Part shown: piece by piece, positions 13,667-23,021 of the stretch | Position numbering within the stretch: the stretch's first letter is position 1 | Layout of the letters: the number at the start of each line of letters is the position of its first letter | Assembly: GCA_002441395.1 (NCBI GenBank) | Contig: DJVZ01000011.1 | Coordinates: 52,086 to 87,765 of the forward strand | DNA length: 35,680 nt | Source of the DNA: Spirochaetaceae bacterium UBA6243 | GTDB taxonomy: Bacteria > Spirochaetota > Spirochaetia > Treponematales > Rectinemataceae | Direction of reading: 5' to 3' | Position numbers and translations under genes: made by a program | Notes under the pieces: model-generated | What the model saw: only the letters and a program-made list of their open reading frames with translations | What the model was told of the DNA's origin: nothing | Database searches by the model: none

Positions 13667-15229
13667 ATGCAGCCCATGACCGCTGTCCGGATGCGCGAAA
13701 TTTCGAAGCGTTACCTGCCCTCCGGCGTCCTCGCCAACGACGGCGCAGAGCTGGAAGTGGAACAAGGCAGCATCCACGCAATTGTAGGAGAAAACGGCGC
13801 CGGCAAGACGACGCTCATGAAGGTTCTTGCCGGCCTTGAGCTGCCCGATTCTGGTGACATCGAGATCAACGGCGAGCCTACGCATATATCGTCTCCTGCC
13901 CATGCGCGCGCACTGGGAATCGGGATGGTACATCAGCATTTCCTGATGTTCGACGAGCTGAGCGCGGCGGAAAACATTTTTTTCGGGCTCGAACCTGTGC
14001 AAAAGCCCCGGCTCTTGAGGCTGCTGGGTATCATTGATTCCTCCGGTCTTAATGAAAAAGCGAAGAGCTTGGCCAATGAATATGGATTTTCGATCGACCC
14101 TTCGGCCCCCGTTGGAGCACTGAGCATCAGCACCCGTCAACAGGTTGAGATACTGCGCCAGCTTGCCCGCGAGATGCGGATTCTCATTCTCGATGAACCC
14201 ACTTCCGTGCTCACCGAGCAGGAGACCGAAGCGCTTTTCGAAAAACTTGCGGAAATACGGCACATGGGCCGCACGATCCTTCTCGTGACGCATAAGATCG
14301 ATGAAGTGATGCAGATCGCAGATAAGGTAACGGTCATGCGGGAAGGGAAGACGATCGGAACGTACAGTGTCGCTTCGACCTCCGCGAATGAGCTTGCCTC
14401 CATCATTATGGGCGGGGTCCCGAGCGAAGAAATCCAAATCCATAAAGAACATGCTATCAAGGGGGCTTCGGTGATGCGCATTGAAGGCCTGTGTACTCAT
14501 CGCCATCATCGTGGAGGGGTAGGACTTTCAGAGATTGCCTTCGACGTTCATGCGGGAGAAGTGCTTGGCATTTGTGCCTTGAGCAGCAACGGTTTGGACG
14601 AACTCGAAGACGTGCTGGCCGGATTTCTCGTGCCTTCTGCGGGAAGATGTGCTTTCGGTGGTCTTCATTTCGATGTACGGAAAGTTCACGAATATCGGCG
14701 ATTTTTAAAAGAAGGCAAAATTTCGTATCTGCCCTCCGACAGAATGCGCCGCGCTGCGGCTCTTTCGCTGCCGGTCAGGGACAATTTTATCGCTCTTTCC
14801 CGGCGCAATTATTTCTCCAGAGGGTGGATTCGGTCAACGCTCGCCAGGCGTGCCACGCAAGAGGCCATTCATGCATTCGACATCTCCGCTCAGCCCGAAC
14901 AGATGACCGCGGAGCTTTCGGGAGGCAATATACAAAAACTGGCCATCGCGCGGCTTTTTTCAAAAGAACAGCCTGAACTTTTTATTCTTTGTGAGCCGAC
15001 ATGGGGCCTCGACATCCGGTCGACAGAGCAAGTCCACAGTAGGATCCGGGAAGTCCAAAATGCCGGATCGGCAGTACTTCTCTTGTCCTCCGATGTCGAT
15101 GAAATCCTCACTCTTTCCGATCGCGTGATGGTGCTCTACCGGGGAAAGCAAGTTCTCACCCGGGAAAATTCAGGGTATCTGAATCGTGCGCTCATCGGCG
15201 AGTATCTTCTTGGTACACGGAGCGCATGA
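13667..15229 (+). CDS. double-domain ABC importer ATPase
   Basis: 520 residues with two fused ATP-binding cassettes, the pattern of BMP-linked and sugar importers. Domain 1 has an intact Walker A (GENGAGKT, K47), Walker B ILILDEPTSVL and switch histidine in LLVTHK; its signature is the loose LSISTRQQVEIL form. Domain 2 has a degenerate Walker A (ICALSSNGLDEL, lysine missing) but an intact signature LSGGNIQK and Walker B LFILCEPTWGLD. One degenerate site is usual in this family. It lies one base after the binding protein gene and overlaps the first permease by ATGA. ATG 13676 is an alternative start; neither has a strong ribosome binding site, so translation is probably coupled. Confidence 0.92.
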   Translation: MQPMTAVRMREISKRYLPSGVLANDGAELEVEQGSIHAIVGENGAGKTTLMKVLAGLELPDSGDIEINGEPTHISSPAHARALGIGMVHQHFLMFDELSAAENIFFGLEPVQKPRLLRLLGIIDSSGLNEKAKSLANEYGFSIDPSAPVGALSISTRQQVEILRQLAREMRILILDEPTSVLTEQETEALFEKLAEIRHMGRTILLVTHKIDEVMQIADKVTVMREGKTIGTYSVASTSANELASIIMGGVPSEEIQIHKEHAIKGASVMRIEGLCTHRHHRGGVGLSEIAFDVHAGEVLGICALSSNGLDELEDVLAGFLVPSAGRCAFGGLHFDVRKVHEYRRFLKEGKISYLPSDRMRRAAALSLPVRDNFIALSRRNYFSRGWIRSTLARRATQEAIHAFDISAQPEQMTAELSGGNIQKLAIARLFSKEQPELFILCEPTWGLDIRSTEQVHSRIREVQNAGSAVLLLSSDVDEILTLSDRVMVLYRGKQVLTRENSGYLNRALIGEYLLGTRSA

Positions 15230-16266
15230 TGCCGGCAGAAAGAGAATTGCACAGCCCTGCCAGGGTCATGCTGGCGGTGGGCGTCTCGATTGCTCTCTCC
15301 GCGGTCGTGCTGGCGTTGTTCAGCAAAGATCTCGGCAGCGCGCTCGAACAGTTCTTTCTCGAGCCATTTTCAAACCGCTATTTTTTGGGCAATTATCTTG
15401 CAGATGCCGTCCCCCTCATGATCGCGGGCCTTGGGGTTCTGATCGCTTTCCGTTCGAAAAACTTCAATCTGGGAGGCGAAGGCCAGCTCTACGCCAGCGC
15501 CCTCGCGGCAGGAGTGCTCGCGCTGCGTTTGCCCGCGGGAACTGCCCCCTTTGCAGTCTGGTTCTTGGCTGCTCTCACGGGCGTACTCACCGGCGCCGCG
15601 ATCGGGGCGCTCTCAGGCTTGCTCAAAGCAGTCCGGCATGTTTCCGAGATGATCTCCTCGTTTCTTGTCTCCGCCATCGTCATCAACGTGAGCGACTTTT
15701 TTATTACAGGCCCACTGCAGGACCCCGCCAGCAATTTCCAGACCACACGCCAGCTTGCCCCGAAATTCCTCCTCCCCAGGATTCTCGCGCCTTCGAAACT
15801 CGATATTTCCATAGGCCTTGCGCTTGTGCTCATCGTGGCGTTCATGATTGTGGACAAGCGCACAAAAATCGGGTTCGAACTTAAAATCTGCGGAGAAAAT
15901 GAAGAATTCGCGAGGTATTGCGGCATTCCGGTCGCCGCCTACCAGATTGCAGCGATGGCGATTTCGGGGGGCATGTACGGGCTCGCAGGCGCACTCCTTG
16001 TCATTGGTCCCCAGGGGCGTGTAATGCGCGGTTTTTCAAGCGGTCTGGGGTGGAGCGCAATCTCGGTGGCTCTGCTCGCACAGGGGAGCGGGGCGGGTAT
16101 AGTACCGGCCGCGCTTTTTATTGCCTTCCTTGGGACGGGTTCGGATCATATCATGATAGGATCAGGAATTCCCTCCGAGATCGTCTCGATACTGCAAGCC
16201 GTCGCAATGTTCTTCATCACGGCGCGGTCGCTGCCGCGAATATGGAAAAAGCGAGGACAGTCATGA
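15226..16266 (+). CDS. ABC importer permease 1
   Basis: 346 residues, BPD_transp_2 family (PF02653). It has about eight to nine hydrophobic segments, with the conserved FRSKNFNLGGEGQLYASALAA region near residue 80 and the cytoplasmic coupling segment GFELKICGENEEFARYCGI that contacts the ATPase. This is the YufP/RfuC-like permease type paired with BMP proteins. The start overlaps the ATPase stop (ATGA at 15226-15229) and the stop overlaps the second permease, so all are co-translated. Substrate: nucleoside or riboflavin by family, not decided by sequence. Confidence 0.92.
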   Translation: MMPAERELHSPARVMLAVGVSIALSAVVLALFSKDLGSALEQFFLEPFSNRYFLGNYLADAVPLMIAGLGVLIAFRSKNFNLGGEGQLYASALAAGVLALRLPAGTAPFAVWFLAALTGVLTGAAIGALSGLLKAVRHVSEMISSFLVSAIVINVSDFFITGPLQDPASNFQTTRQLAPKFLLPRILAPSKLDISIGLALVLIVAFMIVDKRTKIGFELKICGENEEFARYCGIPVAAYQIAAMAISGGMYGLAGALLVIGPQGRVMRGFSSGLGWSAISVALLAQGSGAGIVPAALFIAFLGTGSDHIMIGSGIPSEIVSILQAVAMFFITARSLPRIWKKRGQS

Positions 16267-17150
16267 GCGGCACAGCAGCAGTTCTCGCCGATATTTTGAA
16301 ATATACGATCGTCGCGGCCACCCCTCTTCTGTTTGCTTCGATAGGAGGCCTTTTCTCCGAACTCGCCGGGATGCTCAATATCGCGCTCGAGGGCCTCATG
16401 GGCATCGGCGCATTTTTCGGCATGGCCGCCGCGGGACTCACCGGCAATGTATTCATTGGAATGCTCGCCGCGATTGGGTCTGCGGTCGCCGGTTCTCTGC
16501 TGATGGGCACCGTGACGATCAAATTCAAAGCGAATCTCTTCATTACGGGGCTCGCAATCAATTTGCTCGCGGGAGGCATTACGGCGGTGTTGTCGCAGTG
16601 GTGGTATCACACGAAGGCGGTTGTTGCGTTTACTCTGCCTCCTCCCGTTCCCGCATTTCCCGCAGCGCTCTCGCAGATTCCCTTTGTCGGGCCAGTGCTC
16701 TTCTCCCATTCCGTGCTCACTGTAAGCGCGTGGCTTTGGGCTATCGTTGCCGCCTTTATCATTAAAAACTCCCGGCACGGTATCCGGATTCAGGCCACCG
16801 GCATGAATGCTCAGGCGGTGTCGTCCCTTGGGTATTCGCCAGATCGTGCGCGCATGGCGGCCTTGGTCTGGTCAGGAGTCGGCAGCGGTCTCGGCGGATT
16901 CGCCCTGGGAGTATCGGTTTCGGCCTTTGTACCGAATATTGTCTCAGGAAGAGGATGGATCGCTCTTGTCGCCATCTATCTTGGACGGAAAAAACCTCTC
17001 TGGATTGCCGCATCGTGCTTGCTTTTTGCGCTCTCCGAGAGTCTCTCCAACTATATTCAAGGTTTTTCTTCGATTCCGCCCCTGCTTGTGCTCGCTCTGC
17101 CCTACGCGGTCACGCTCGTCTCGCTGATCGCGTCGGGCAACAAACGCTAG
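16263..17150 (+). CDS. ABC importer permease 2
   Basis: 295 residues, BPD_transp_2 family, the YufQ/RfuD-like partner. The N-terminal region LFASIGGLFSELAGMLNIALEGLM is the hallmark of the second permease in BMP importers. A coupling stretch HGIRIQATGMNAQAVSSLGYS and the following GSGLGGFALGVSV helix are also present. ATG 16263 overlaps the TGA of permease 1; the much longer open frame from 15918 is not coding upstream of it. It ends 14 bases before the convergent HAD gene; I see no terminator hairpin in that gap. Confidence 0.92.
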   Translation: MSGTAAVLADILKYTIVAATPLLFASIGGLFSELAGMLNIALEGLMGIGAFFGMAAAGLTGNVFIGMLAAIGSAVAGSLLMGTVTIKFKANLFITGLAINLLAGGITAVLSQWWYHTKAVVAFTLPPPVPAFPAALSQIPFVGPVLFSHSVLTVSAWLWAIVAAFIIKNSRHGIRIQATGMNAQAVSSLGYSPDRARMAALVWSGVGSGLGGFALGVSVSAFVPNIVSGRGWIALVAIYLGRKKPLWIAASCLLFALSESLSNYIQGFSSIPPLLVLALPYAVTLVSLIASGNKR

Positions 17151-17164
17151 AACGGCGCAGTCTC

Positions 17165-17812
17165 CTATACGGGCAATCCCAATTGCTCCAGTACTGCTGC
17201 AATCTCGTATACTGTCTTTATCCGGCGACAGGGAAAATCGGCAAAGCGGTTCATCTCATCTTTCAATACCGCCTGGCCGCCGAGATCGATGTAGCCTTTT
17301 ACATATTTCGGCAGATCATCGACGAAGAGTGTCTCTTTCAGCGAAAAACCGGTGGCTCTCAAGACACGGAGATAGGCATCGGGATTTGGTTTTCCAACAA
17401 GATTATTGAACCGGATGTCATAGACACCCGTAAAGCAATCGGCAATGTCGAGTCTCTTCAATACGCGCTGCGCATGCTCGAGAGGAGCATTGGTCAGCAC
17501 CGCCTTCGGCAGATGAATTTCATTGAGCATGAGCCTCAGCACATGATCCGGCTCGAGGCAGTCCTCTTCGCCTTCAGGATGAATATATTGAAAATACCTT
17601 TCGGGCTCATGAAAGCCCCTTTCGCGCATAAGCCATTCGAGCGTCGTGCCATAGGGCTTCGCGTGTTCTCGGCGGAATTTAATGGCTTCGGGGACAGGGA
17701 GATCGAACATATTGGCGATGAACTGGTTCATGCGCTGGGCAACGCCGGTCTCGAGCCCGGACGCTTCGGAATAAAGGGTATTGTCAAGGTCAAAGAGGAG
17801 AGCACATATCAT
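17165..17812 (-). CDS. HAD-family pyrimidine 5'-nucleotidase-like phosphatase
   Basis: 215 residues, HAD subfamily IA with an alpha-helical cap. Motif I is LFDLDNTLY with the nucleophile and acid/base aspartates, motif II is VLTNAP, motif III is the lysine in GKPNPDAY and motif IV is FVDDLPKYVKG. The DLDNTLY start and PDAY segment match the Sdt1/yeast pyrimidine 5'-nucleotidase group, which removes phosphate from UMP/CMP or flavin and pyridoxal phosphates. Beside a nucleoside-type importer and upstream of nucleoside phosphorylase, a role in nucleotide salvage is plausible but inferred. No Shine-Dalgarno is present, and a TACAAT box ends 7 bases before the ATG. Confidence 0.83.
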   Translation of the reverse strand: MICALLFDLDNTLYSEASGLETGVAQRMNQFIANMFDLPVPEAIKFRREHAKPYGTTLEWLMRERGFHEPERYFQYIHPEGEEDCLEPDHVLRLMLNEIHLPKAVLTNAPLEHAQRVLKRLDIADCFTGVYDIRFNNLVGKPNPDAYLRVLRATGFSLKETLFVDDLPKYVKGYIDLGGQAVLKDEMNRFADFPCRRIKTVYEIAAVLEQLGLPV

Positions 17813-17818
17813 TTGTGT

Positions 17819-17824
17819 ATTGTA
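17819..17824 (-). promoter_or_regulatory. -10 box giving a leaderless HAD transcript
   Basis: Minus strand TACAAT (17824-17819). Six bases separate it from ATG 17812, so transcription would start on the start codon. The -35 region is weak. Confidence 0.4.
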
Positions 17825-17887
17825 ATATCACGGATTGGCCTCTAGGGGCAAGCTGAAGGAGCCGAACTAGCCGCTGCGGCCAAGCTA

Positions 17888-17896
17888 TGGTATTCT
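17888..17896 (+). promoter_or_regulatory. extended -10 promoter of the rhomboid gene
   Basis: TGG-TATTCT (17888-17896), an extended -10 match with no good -35. It lies 32 bases before the rhomboid start codon. Confidence 0.35.
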
Positions 17897-17927
17897 AAAT
17901 AGGTAAACTTAATAATGGGAGTAGTTC

Positions 17928-18656
17928 ATGATTCCGATTGGAGATGATAATTCCGGACGACGGGGAAAGCCTGTCGTGACCTGGATTCTTATTGGGCTCA
18001 ACATCCTCGTTTTTGTCTTTCTGCAGAAATTCGCGCTCGACGACTACGCGACACTGGCGCTCGCGGCGATTCCCGAAGAGATTCTGTCGGGGCATAGGCT
18101 CTTTACTCTCATCACAAGCCAATTCACGCATGCAGGGTTCATGCACATCATCGGCAACATGCTGTTTCTCGGCGTCTTCGGCGACAATGTCGAATGTCGC
18201 ATCGGCAAACTGCGGTATACCCTCCTCTATCTGATTTCTGGCACGATAGGGATACTGTTGCAGATTTTCTTCGCCGCCATCGCGGGCGGTGCCGCACTCC
18301 AGATGCCGCTCGTGGGAGCCTCCGCGGCGATCTCCGGCGTGCTCGCCGCATACCTCGCCCTCTTCCCCGGCAACAAAGTCGTCGTCCTCCTCTTCTATTT
18401 CATACCCACCAGACTGTCAGCATGGCTGGTGATCGGCTTCTGGTTCTTTTTGCAGGTGCTCGGCGGGCTTTCAGGCCTGACGAGCCTCCAGGACGGCGGC
18501 ACCGCATATTTCGCGCACATCGGCGGATTTTTGAGCGCATATATCTGGGCAAGAATGTATAAAAGAAAAGAACTTGAGCACATTCACAAATGGCGAAGAA
18601 GAAATCCCTCGGGTGCCTCGGATGGTTTCAACTGGTGGATTGTTGACGACAATTGA
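17928..18656 (+). CDS. rhomboid-family intramembrane serine protease
   Basis: 242 residues with about six to seven membrane segments. The catalytic serine is S132 in VGASAAISG and the catalytic histidine is H197 in FAHIGGF; H73 and N77 (MHIIGNMLF) supply the oxyanion-side residues. The L1 loop region has HRLFTLITSQFTH, typical of this group. Rhomboids cut transmembrane helices within the inner membrane. A hydrophilic tail (KRKELEHIHKWRRR...) ends the protein. ATG 17928 has GGGAG nine or so bases upstream. Three bases separate its stop from recO, so the two are probably co-transcribed. The substrate is unknown. Confidence 0.93.
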   Translation: MIPIGDDNSGRRGKPVVTWILIGLNILVFVFLQKFALDDYATLALAAIPEEILSGHRLFTLITSQFTHAGFMHIIGNMLFLGVFGDNVECRIGKLRYTLLYLISGTIGILLQIFFAAIAGGAALQMPLVGASAAISGVLAAYLALFPGNKVVVLLFYFIPTRLSAWLVIGFWFFLQVLGGLSGLTSLQDGGTAYFAHIGGFLSAYIWARMYKRKELEHIHKWRRRNPSGASDGFNWWIVDDN

Positions 18657-18659
18657 CAC

Positions 18660-19433
18660 ATGGCTGAGAGAAATGAACGCTACAGGGGTATGTTCCTTCA
18701 CGCGAAGGATACAGCCCGGGGCGACAGAATCGTGACTTTTCTTTGCAACGAAGGGCTCCTGTCGCTCTTTGTGTTCGGAGGGCCCAAGAGTTCGCTGCGA
18801 TCTGCAGCGATGCCTTTCGTGTCCGCCGAGATCGAGGCATACCGCGACAAACGCAGCGAATTCATAAAGCTGACCGGCGTCAACATTCTCGAAACCTACG
18901 AAGGCATCCAAAAAAGCTTTTCGCACATGCAGACCGCGAGCGGGGCGGCAGAGTTTGTACTGCACACATCCGCATTTGGCGGTGAGTACGGGCAGGCTCT
19001 CACTATGATGACCGCCTTGCTCCGCGAACTTTCAAAAATTGATGAGAGACATGCCGTGCTTGCGCTTCATGTCTTTTTATGGAAAGCGCTTATGCCTCTG
19101 GGCCTTGCGCCCGATATCTCCACATGCGAACGCTGTGGCAGGTCCTTTACAGGAAAGGGGGCCCTGCCCGGCCGACTTCTGATGGGCGACCGCAGTTTCT
19201 TGTGTGCGGGTTGCGCCGAAGAACGCAGGCAACAGGGTTTTCCGGCTTCGGCAATGATCTCTTTCGATGCAGAGACCCTTGGCTGTCTGCACGCTGTCCT
19301 GCAGCTTCCGTATGGTGAGGCTGCTCATCTGATGGGCTCAACCCGACCGTCTTCCAATGTTATGGCAATTATAGAATCGCTCGCAGAATCCGCTGGGGAA
19401 GGGCCGCTGCAGAGCCTTCGGCTTTTTCACTAG
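18660..19433 (+). CDS. recO: DNA repair protein RecO
   Basis: 257 residues. RecO binds single-stranded DNA and SSB and, with RecR, loads RecA at gaps. The N-terminal OB fold (RGMFLHAKDTARGDRIVTFL and the following LLSLFVFGGPKS) leads into a helical domain, and a zinc finger is present with CERCGRSF and CAGCAEE pairs about residues 160-185. Length fits the family. It starts three bases after the rhomboid stop; a Shine-Dalgarno is not evident, which suits coupled translation. Repair gene recJ lies further down the same strand. Confidence 0.88.
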   Translation: MAERNERYRGMFLHAKDTARGDRIVTFLCNEGLLSLFVFGGPKSSLRSAAMPFVSAEIEAYRDKRSEFIKLTGVNILETYEGIQKSFSHMQTASGAAEFVLHTSAFGGEYGQALTMMTALLRELSKIDERHAVLALHVFLWKALMPLGLAPDISTCERCGRSFTGKGALPGRLLMGDRSFLCAGCAEERRQQGFPASAMISFDAETLGCLHAVLQLPYGEAAHLMGSTRPSSNVMAIIESLAESAGEGPLQSLRLFH

Positions 19434-19517
19434 TACTTTTATATTGCCAAAATTTGAAGTAAAATATAGCTTTACGACGATATATTTGTGATGCAGTAAA
19501 ATCAGGAGAATGGGCCA

Positions 19518-20828
19518 ATGAGAGCTGTCGATGTCATTATGAAAAAACGTTCTGGAGATCCCCTGAATGATGAAGAAATACGTTTTATTATCGAAGGTTA
19601 TGTAAAAGGCGAAATTCCGGATTATCAAATCTCTGCCCTTTTGATGGCAATATTTTTTCGTGGCATGACGCCGGAAGAAACTGCGAAACTCACTGAAGTG
19701 ATGCTCGACTCGGGCGACCGGATGGACCTTTCCGGTATTTCAGGTCCATTCGTGGACAAGCACTCGACAGGAGGGGTGGGTGACAAGATTTCCCTGCCGC
19801 TCGCGCCGATGGTCGCCGCCTGTGGCATAAAAGTGCCCATGATGTCCGGCCGGGCCCTGGGTCACACGGGAGGAACGCTCGACAAGCTTGAATCCATACC
19901 CGGCTACTTCACAAGCCTTGAGCTCGCGGCCTTTCGAAAGGGTCTCATCGAGGACGGCTTTGCCATGACAGGCCAAACCGCGCGCGTGGTTCCTGCGGAC
20001 AAAAAACTCTACGCGCTTCGGGATGTGACGGGGACCGTAGAATCCATACCGCTCATCACTGCCTCTATTCTCTCCAAAAAGGTGGCGGAAGGCGCCGAGG
20101 GTCTTGTGTTCGATGTCAAATGTGGTTCAGGGGCCTTCATGAAAACATTTGACGACGCAAAAGCGCTCGCAAAAAGCCTTGTGGCGACCGGTACAGCCAT
20201 GGGTAAACGCGTTGTCGCTGTTTTGACCGATATGTCGCAGCCGCTTGGTTACAAAGTCGGCAATTTTCTCGAAATAGAAGAGACTATCGATTGCCTCGAA
20301 GGCAAAGGCCCTGAGGACGTTATGGAGCTTACCTACCGTTTGGGGGCGTGGATGCTGATGCTTGGGGGTGCAGCCAAAGATATTGATGAGGGACGGGCCC
20401 GGTGCGCAGAGGCGATCGATTCGGGGGCGGCCCTCGATCTCTTTTATCGCAATATCGTACGGCAGGGCGGCAGCATTGGTGAAATGCTTGCGCGCAGAGG
20501 AGCCTGGCGTTCTGAATTCTCGCGTGAAATTCGTGCGGAAGGGGAAGGATTTATCGAATCGATCGATGCGCTCAAAATTGGTCTGGCGGGCGTCTATCTC
20601 GGAGTAGGGAGAAATCGCACTGAAGACAGTGTCAGCCCCACCGCGGGCTTCATTTTTGAAAAGAAGCGGGGCGCTCACGTCAAAAAAGGTGAGCTTATAG
20701 CTGTTGCATACGGCAAAGACGTCGAAAGCCTTGACCCGGCCCTGCTCCTTGCTTCGGGTGCCATATCGATATCGGACACTGCCCCGGGCTCGTCGCCGCT
20801 CATCCTTGAGGAAATCACAGCCCAATGA
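19518..20828 (+). CDS. deoA: pyrimidine-nucleoside (thymidine) phosphorylase
   Basis: 436 residues. The enzyme splits thymidine, deoxyuridine or uridine with phosphate to base plus (deoxy)ribose 1-phosphate. The phosphate-binding KHSTGGVGDK motif and the family signature SGRALGHTGGTLDKLES are intact, as is the DVKCGSGAFMKT segment. The whole length matches the NP family 3 organisation. ATG 19518 is preceded by AGGAG about nine bases upstream; the ATG inside that interval (19509) gives only MGQ and a stop. Upstream lies an AT-rich stretch (19434-19500) likely to hold the promoter, but I cannot place the boxes firmly. The 3' end overlaps recJ (ATGA). Pdp versus DeoA specificity is not decidable here. 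Confidence 0.93.
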   Translation: MRAVDVIMKKRSGDPLNDEEIRFIIEGYVKGEIPDYQISALLMAIFFRGMTPEETAKLTEVMLDSGDRMDLSGISGPFVDKHSTGGVGDKISLPLAPMVAACGIKVPMMSGRALGHTGGTLDKLESIPGYFTSLELAAFRKGLIEDGFAMTGQTARVVPADKKLYALRDVTGTVESIPLITASILSKKVAEGAEGLVFDVKCGSGAFMKTFDDAKALAKSLVATGTAMGKRVVAVLTDMSQPLGYKVGNFLEIEETIDCLEGKGPEDVMELTYRLGAWMLMLGGAAKDIDEGRARCAEAIDSGAALDLFYRNIVRQGGSIGEMLARRGAWRSEFSREIRAEGEGFIESIDALKIGLAGVYLGVGRNRTEDSVSPTAGFIFEKKRGAHVKKGELIAVAYGKDVESLDPALLLASGAISISDTAPGSSPLILEEITAQ

Positions 20829-23008
20829 AGTGGACAAAAAAAGAAATAGATCCAGCCCTGGTCCGCACAATAGCGCACCGCTATCAGGTCGATGCGCTGA
20901 CGGCTTCGATTTTCGTACGGAGAAACTTGATCGAACCGGAGCAAATTCAGTTTTATCTCGAAGACGACCTTCAGTTGCTCCACAACCCATTTCTCTTTAC
21001 ATCGATGGAAGATGCGATCGACCGTCTCATTATGGCGCGCGAAGAAGAAGAAAAAGTTCTTGTTTTTGGCGATTCCGATACCGATGGCATTACCTCGACA
21101 GTGCTGATGACGGACGCACTCAAGAATTTCGGGCTCGAAGTATTTCAGAAAGTGCCCGAAGGCGAGGAGCCCTACGGCCTCTCGAAAGCCGCGGTCGATT
21201 CTGCTGAAGAAAATGGCATAAGCCTCATCATTACGGTCGATTGCGGTATCTCGAACCACGAAGAAGTTGTCTATGCGCAGCAACAAGGCATCGACGTCAT
21301 AATTGCGGACCATCATCACCTCCAGGCGCAAACTCCACCAGAGGCCATCGCCGTGCTTGATCCGAAGCTCCCTGACTGTGGCTATCCATTCAGGGATTTG
21401 TCGGGCTGCGGCGTTTCACTCAAGCTCGCGCATGCGCTTGCAATTGCGCGGCTTGGCATGTACAAAGAACCTCTCGCGCTTCTCTATGCGGGCAAAACAG
21501 CGGAGGCCGAAACAAATTCCCCCGCCGAAAATGGCGCTTCAGAAACAAAATCAGCCAGTTCGCTTGTTTTGGAAGCTGTCAAACTCGACAACCTCATTGA
21601 AACTTCTCGGCTGCGGCTCCTCTCTGACTCTGAAGGTTCCTTCCCGGCGGACACCCTCGAAAAACTCGAAAAATTCCTGCGGGGACGTGTCATCATTTCA
21701 TGGAATAAAAAAGAAATAAATGATTTTTTCAGAAATCAGTTCAATGGTTCGGCCGATCTGGATGTCATGGACCTCAGCCAGCTTGCAAGCACCTTCTGGC
21801 CCGGCATGGCAAAGAGCTCTTTTGCAGAACTCGCCCAGGCATCGAGACTGAAAAAATACGCCCGTGGAGTCCACACTGCCGCCGATACATTAAAAAATAT
21901 TTTTAATGCCTATGTTCTCCAGGCCCTTCAGACTCAGGGACTGCTCACCGGACGCATGTTCCAGCTCGCCGCCCTCGGGACGATCGCCGACCTCATGCCG
22001 CTTAAAGATGAAAACAGGCTCATCGTGCGCAGAGGCATGGAGGGCATCAACACGGCGCCAACAGATGGCATTCGTGAGCTCAAACTGAGCCTGAACCTCG
22101 CAAGGCCGCTTGGGGCTACCGAAATCGCATGGCAGATTACGCCAACCATCAATGCGGCGGGGCGGCTGGGTACCCCCAGCCTTGCACTCAACCTTTTACA
22201 GGCCGACACGATCGAGCACGCCATCGAAGCGGCATCGAAGCTCGTTCAGGCCAACAATGAACGCAGGCGCCTCGGGACCGAAGGCTGGGAAATTATCCGC
22301 GACAGGCTCAACGAAAGTCTTGAAAAGAGCAGCGGAAAATTCGCAGTGGCAGGAAGCGCAGAAATAAAATCCGGCATCACGGGACTGCTTGCCTCGCGTG
22401 CGGCAAACATGATGAAAGTGCCGGTGATTGTGGCGGTTTTTAAGGCGAACGGGACATGCACCGGCTCGATACGAGGTGGCGCTGCCTTTCCTCTCACTCG
22501 CCTCCTGGCATATTGCGCGGACCTCTTTTTAGACTATGGAGGACACGATTCCGCTGCGGGTTTTACTCTTAAGGCAGACCAATGGCAGGTCTTCCTGGAC
22601 CGGCTTTACGAGTTCATGTATCGCACGGAATTCAGTACTGAAGAGCCCGAGATATCCATCGACGCCGAGCTCCCCCACGCCTATGTGACGCCGGACCTCC
22701 TTCATCTCTGCCACCACTTCGAACCCTTTGGAGAGGAGAACGATCCACTGGTATTCTGCTCAAAGAAGGTCCCGATGGTCGATGCGCAGGTGGTCGGCAA
22801 AAATGGCAAAAACCACCTCAAGCTCACCCTCAATTTTGGGACATATAAATGGCCGGCCATGCTCTGGGATGGCGCCGAACGCCTCGAGCGAGATTTTTCA
22901 TTCCGCAATAACGACAAGGTCGACATCCTCTACAAAGTCACCACAAATTACTGGAATGGTGAGGAACGGCCGCAGCTTGAACTCTATGACATTCATCGCA
23001 CCGAGTAA
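20825..23008 (+). CDS. recJ: single-strand DNA 5'-3' exonuclease RecJ
   Basis: 727 residues, longer than E. coli RecJ (577). The DHH catalytic core is clear: VLVFGDSDTDGITS (motif I), TVDCGISNHEE, IIADHHH (motif III, DHH) and the LGTIADLMPL segment; the DHHA1 part has YGGHDSAAGF and SIRGGA. Between the GCGVSLKLAHAL helix and LGTIADLMPL lies an insert of roughly 150 residues with low-complexity sequence (AEAETNSPAENGASETKSAS) followed by a helical region; this accounts for the extra size. RecJ digests single strands in RecF-pathway repair and mismatch repair. ATG 20825 overlaps the deoA stop, so it is translated from the same message. Confidence 0.9.
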   Translation: MKWTKKEIDPALVRTIAHRYQVDALTASIFVRRNLIEPEQIQFYLEDDLQLLHNPFLFTSMEDAIDRLIMAREEEEKVLVFGDSDTDGITSTVLMTDALKNFGLEVFQKVPEGEEPYGLSKAAVDSAEENGISLIITVDCGISNHEEVVYAQQQGIDVIIADHHHLQAQTPPEAIAVLDPKLPDCGYPFRDLSGCGVSLKLAHALAIARLGMYKEPLALLYAGKTAEAETNSPAENGASETKSASSLVLEAVKLDNLIETSRLRLLSDSEGSFPADTLEKLEKFLRGRVIISWNKKEINDFFRNQFNGSADLDVMDLSQLASTFWPGMAKSSFAELAQASRLKKYARGVHTAADTLKNIFNAYVLQALQTQGLLTGRMFQLAALGTIADLMPLKDENRLIVRRGMEGINTAPTDGIRELKLSLNLARPLGATEIAWQITPTINAAGRLGTPSLALNLLQADTIEHAIEAASKLVQANNERRRLGTEGWEIIRDRLNESLEKSSGKFAVAGSAEIKSGITGLLASRAANMMKVPVIVAVFKANGTCTGSIRGGAAFPLTRLLAYCADLFLDYGGHDSAAGFTLKADQWQVFLDRLYEFMYRTEFSTEEPEISIDAELPHAYVTPDLLHLCHHFEPFGEENDPLVFCSKKVPMVDAQVVGKNGKNHLKLTLNFGTYKWPAMLWDGAERLERDFSFRNNDKVDILYKVTTNYWNGEERPQLELYDIHRTE

Positions 23009-23021
23009 TGCGAAACAGCTC

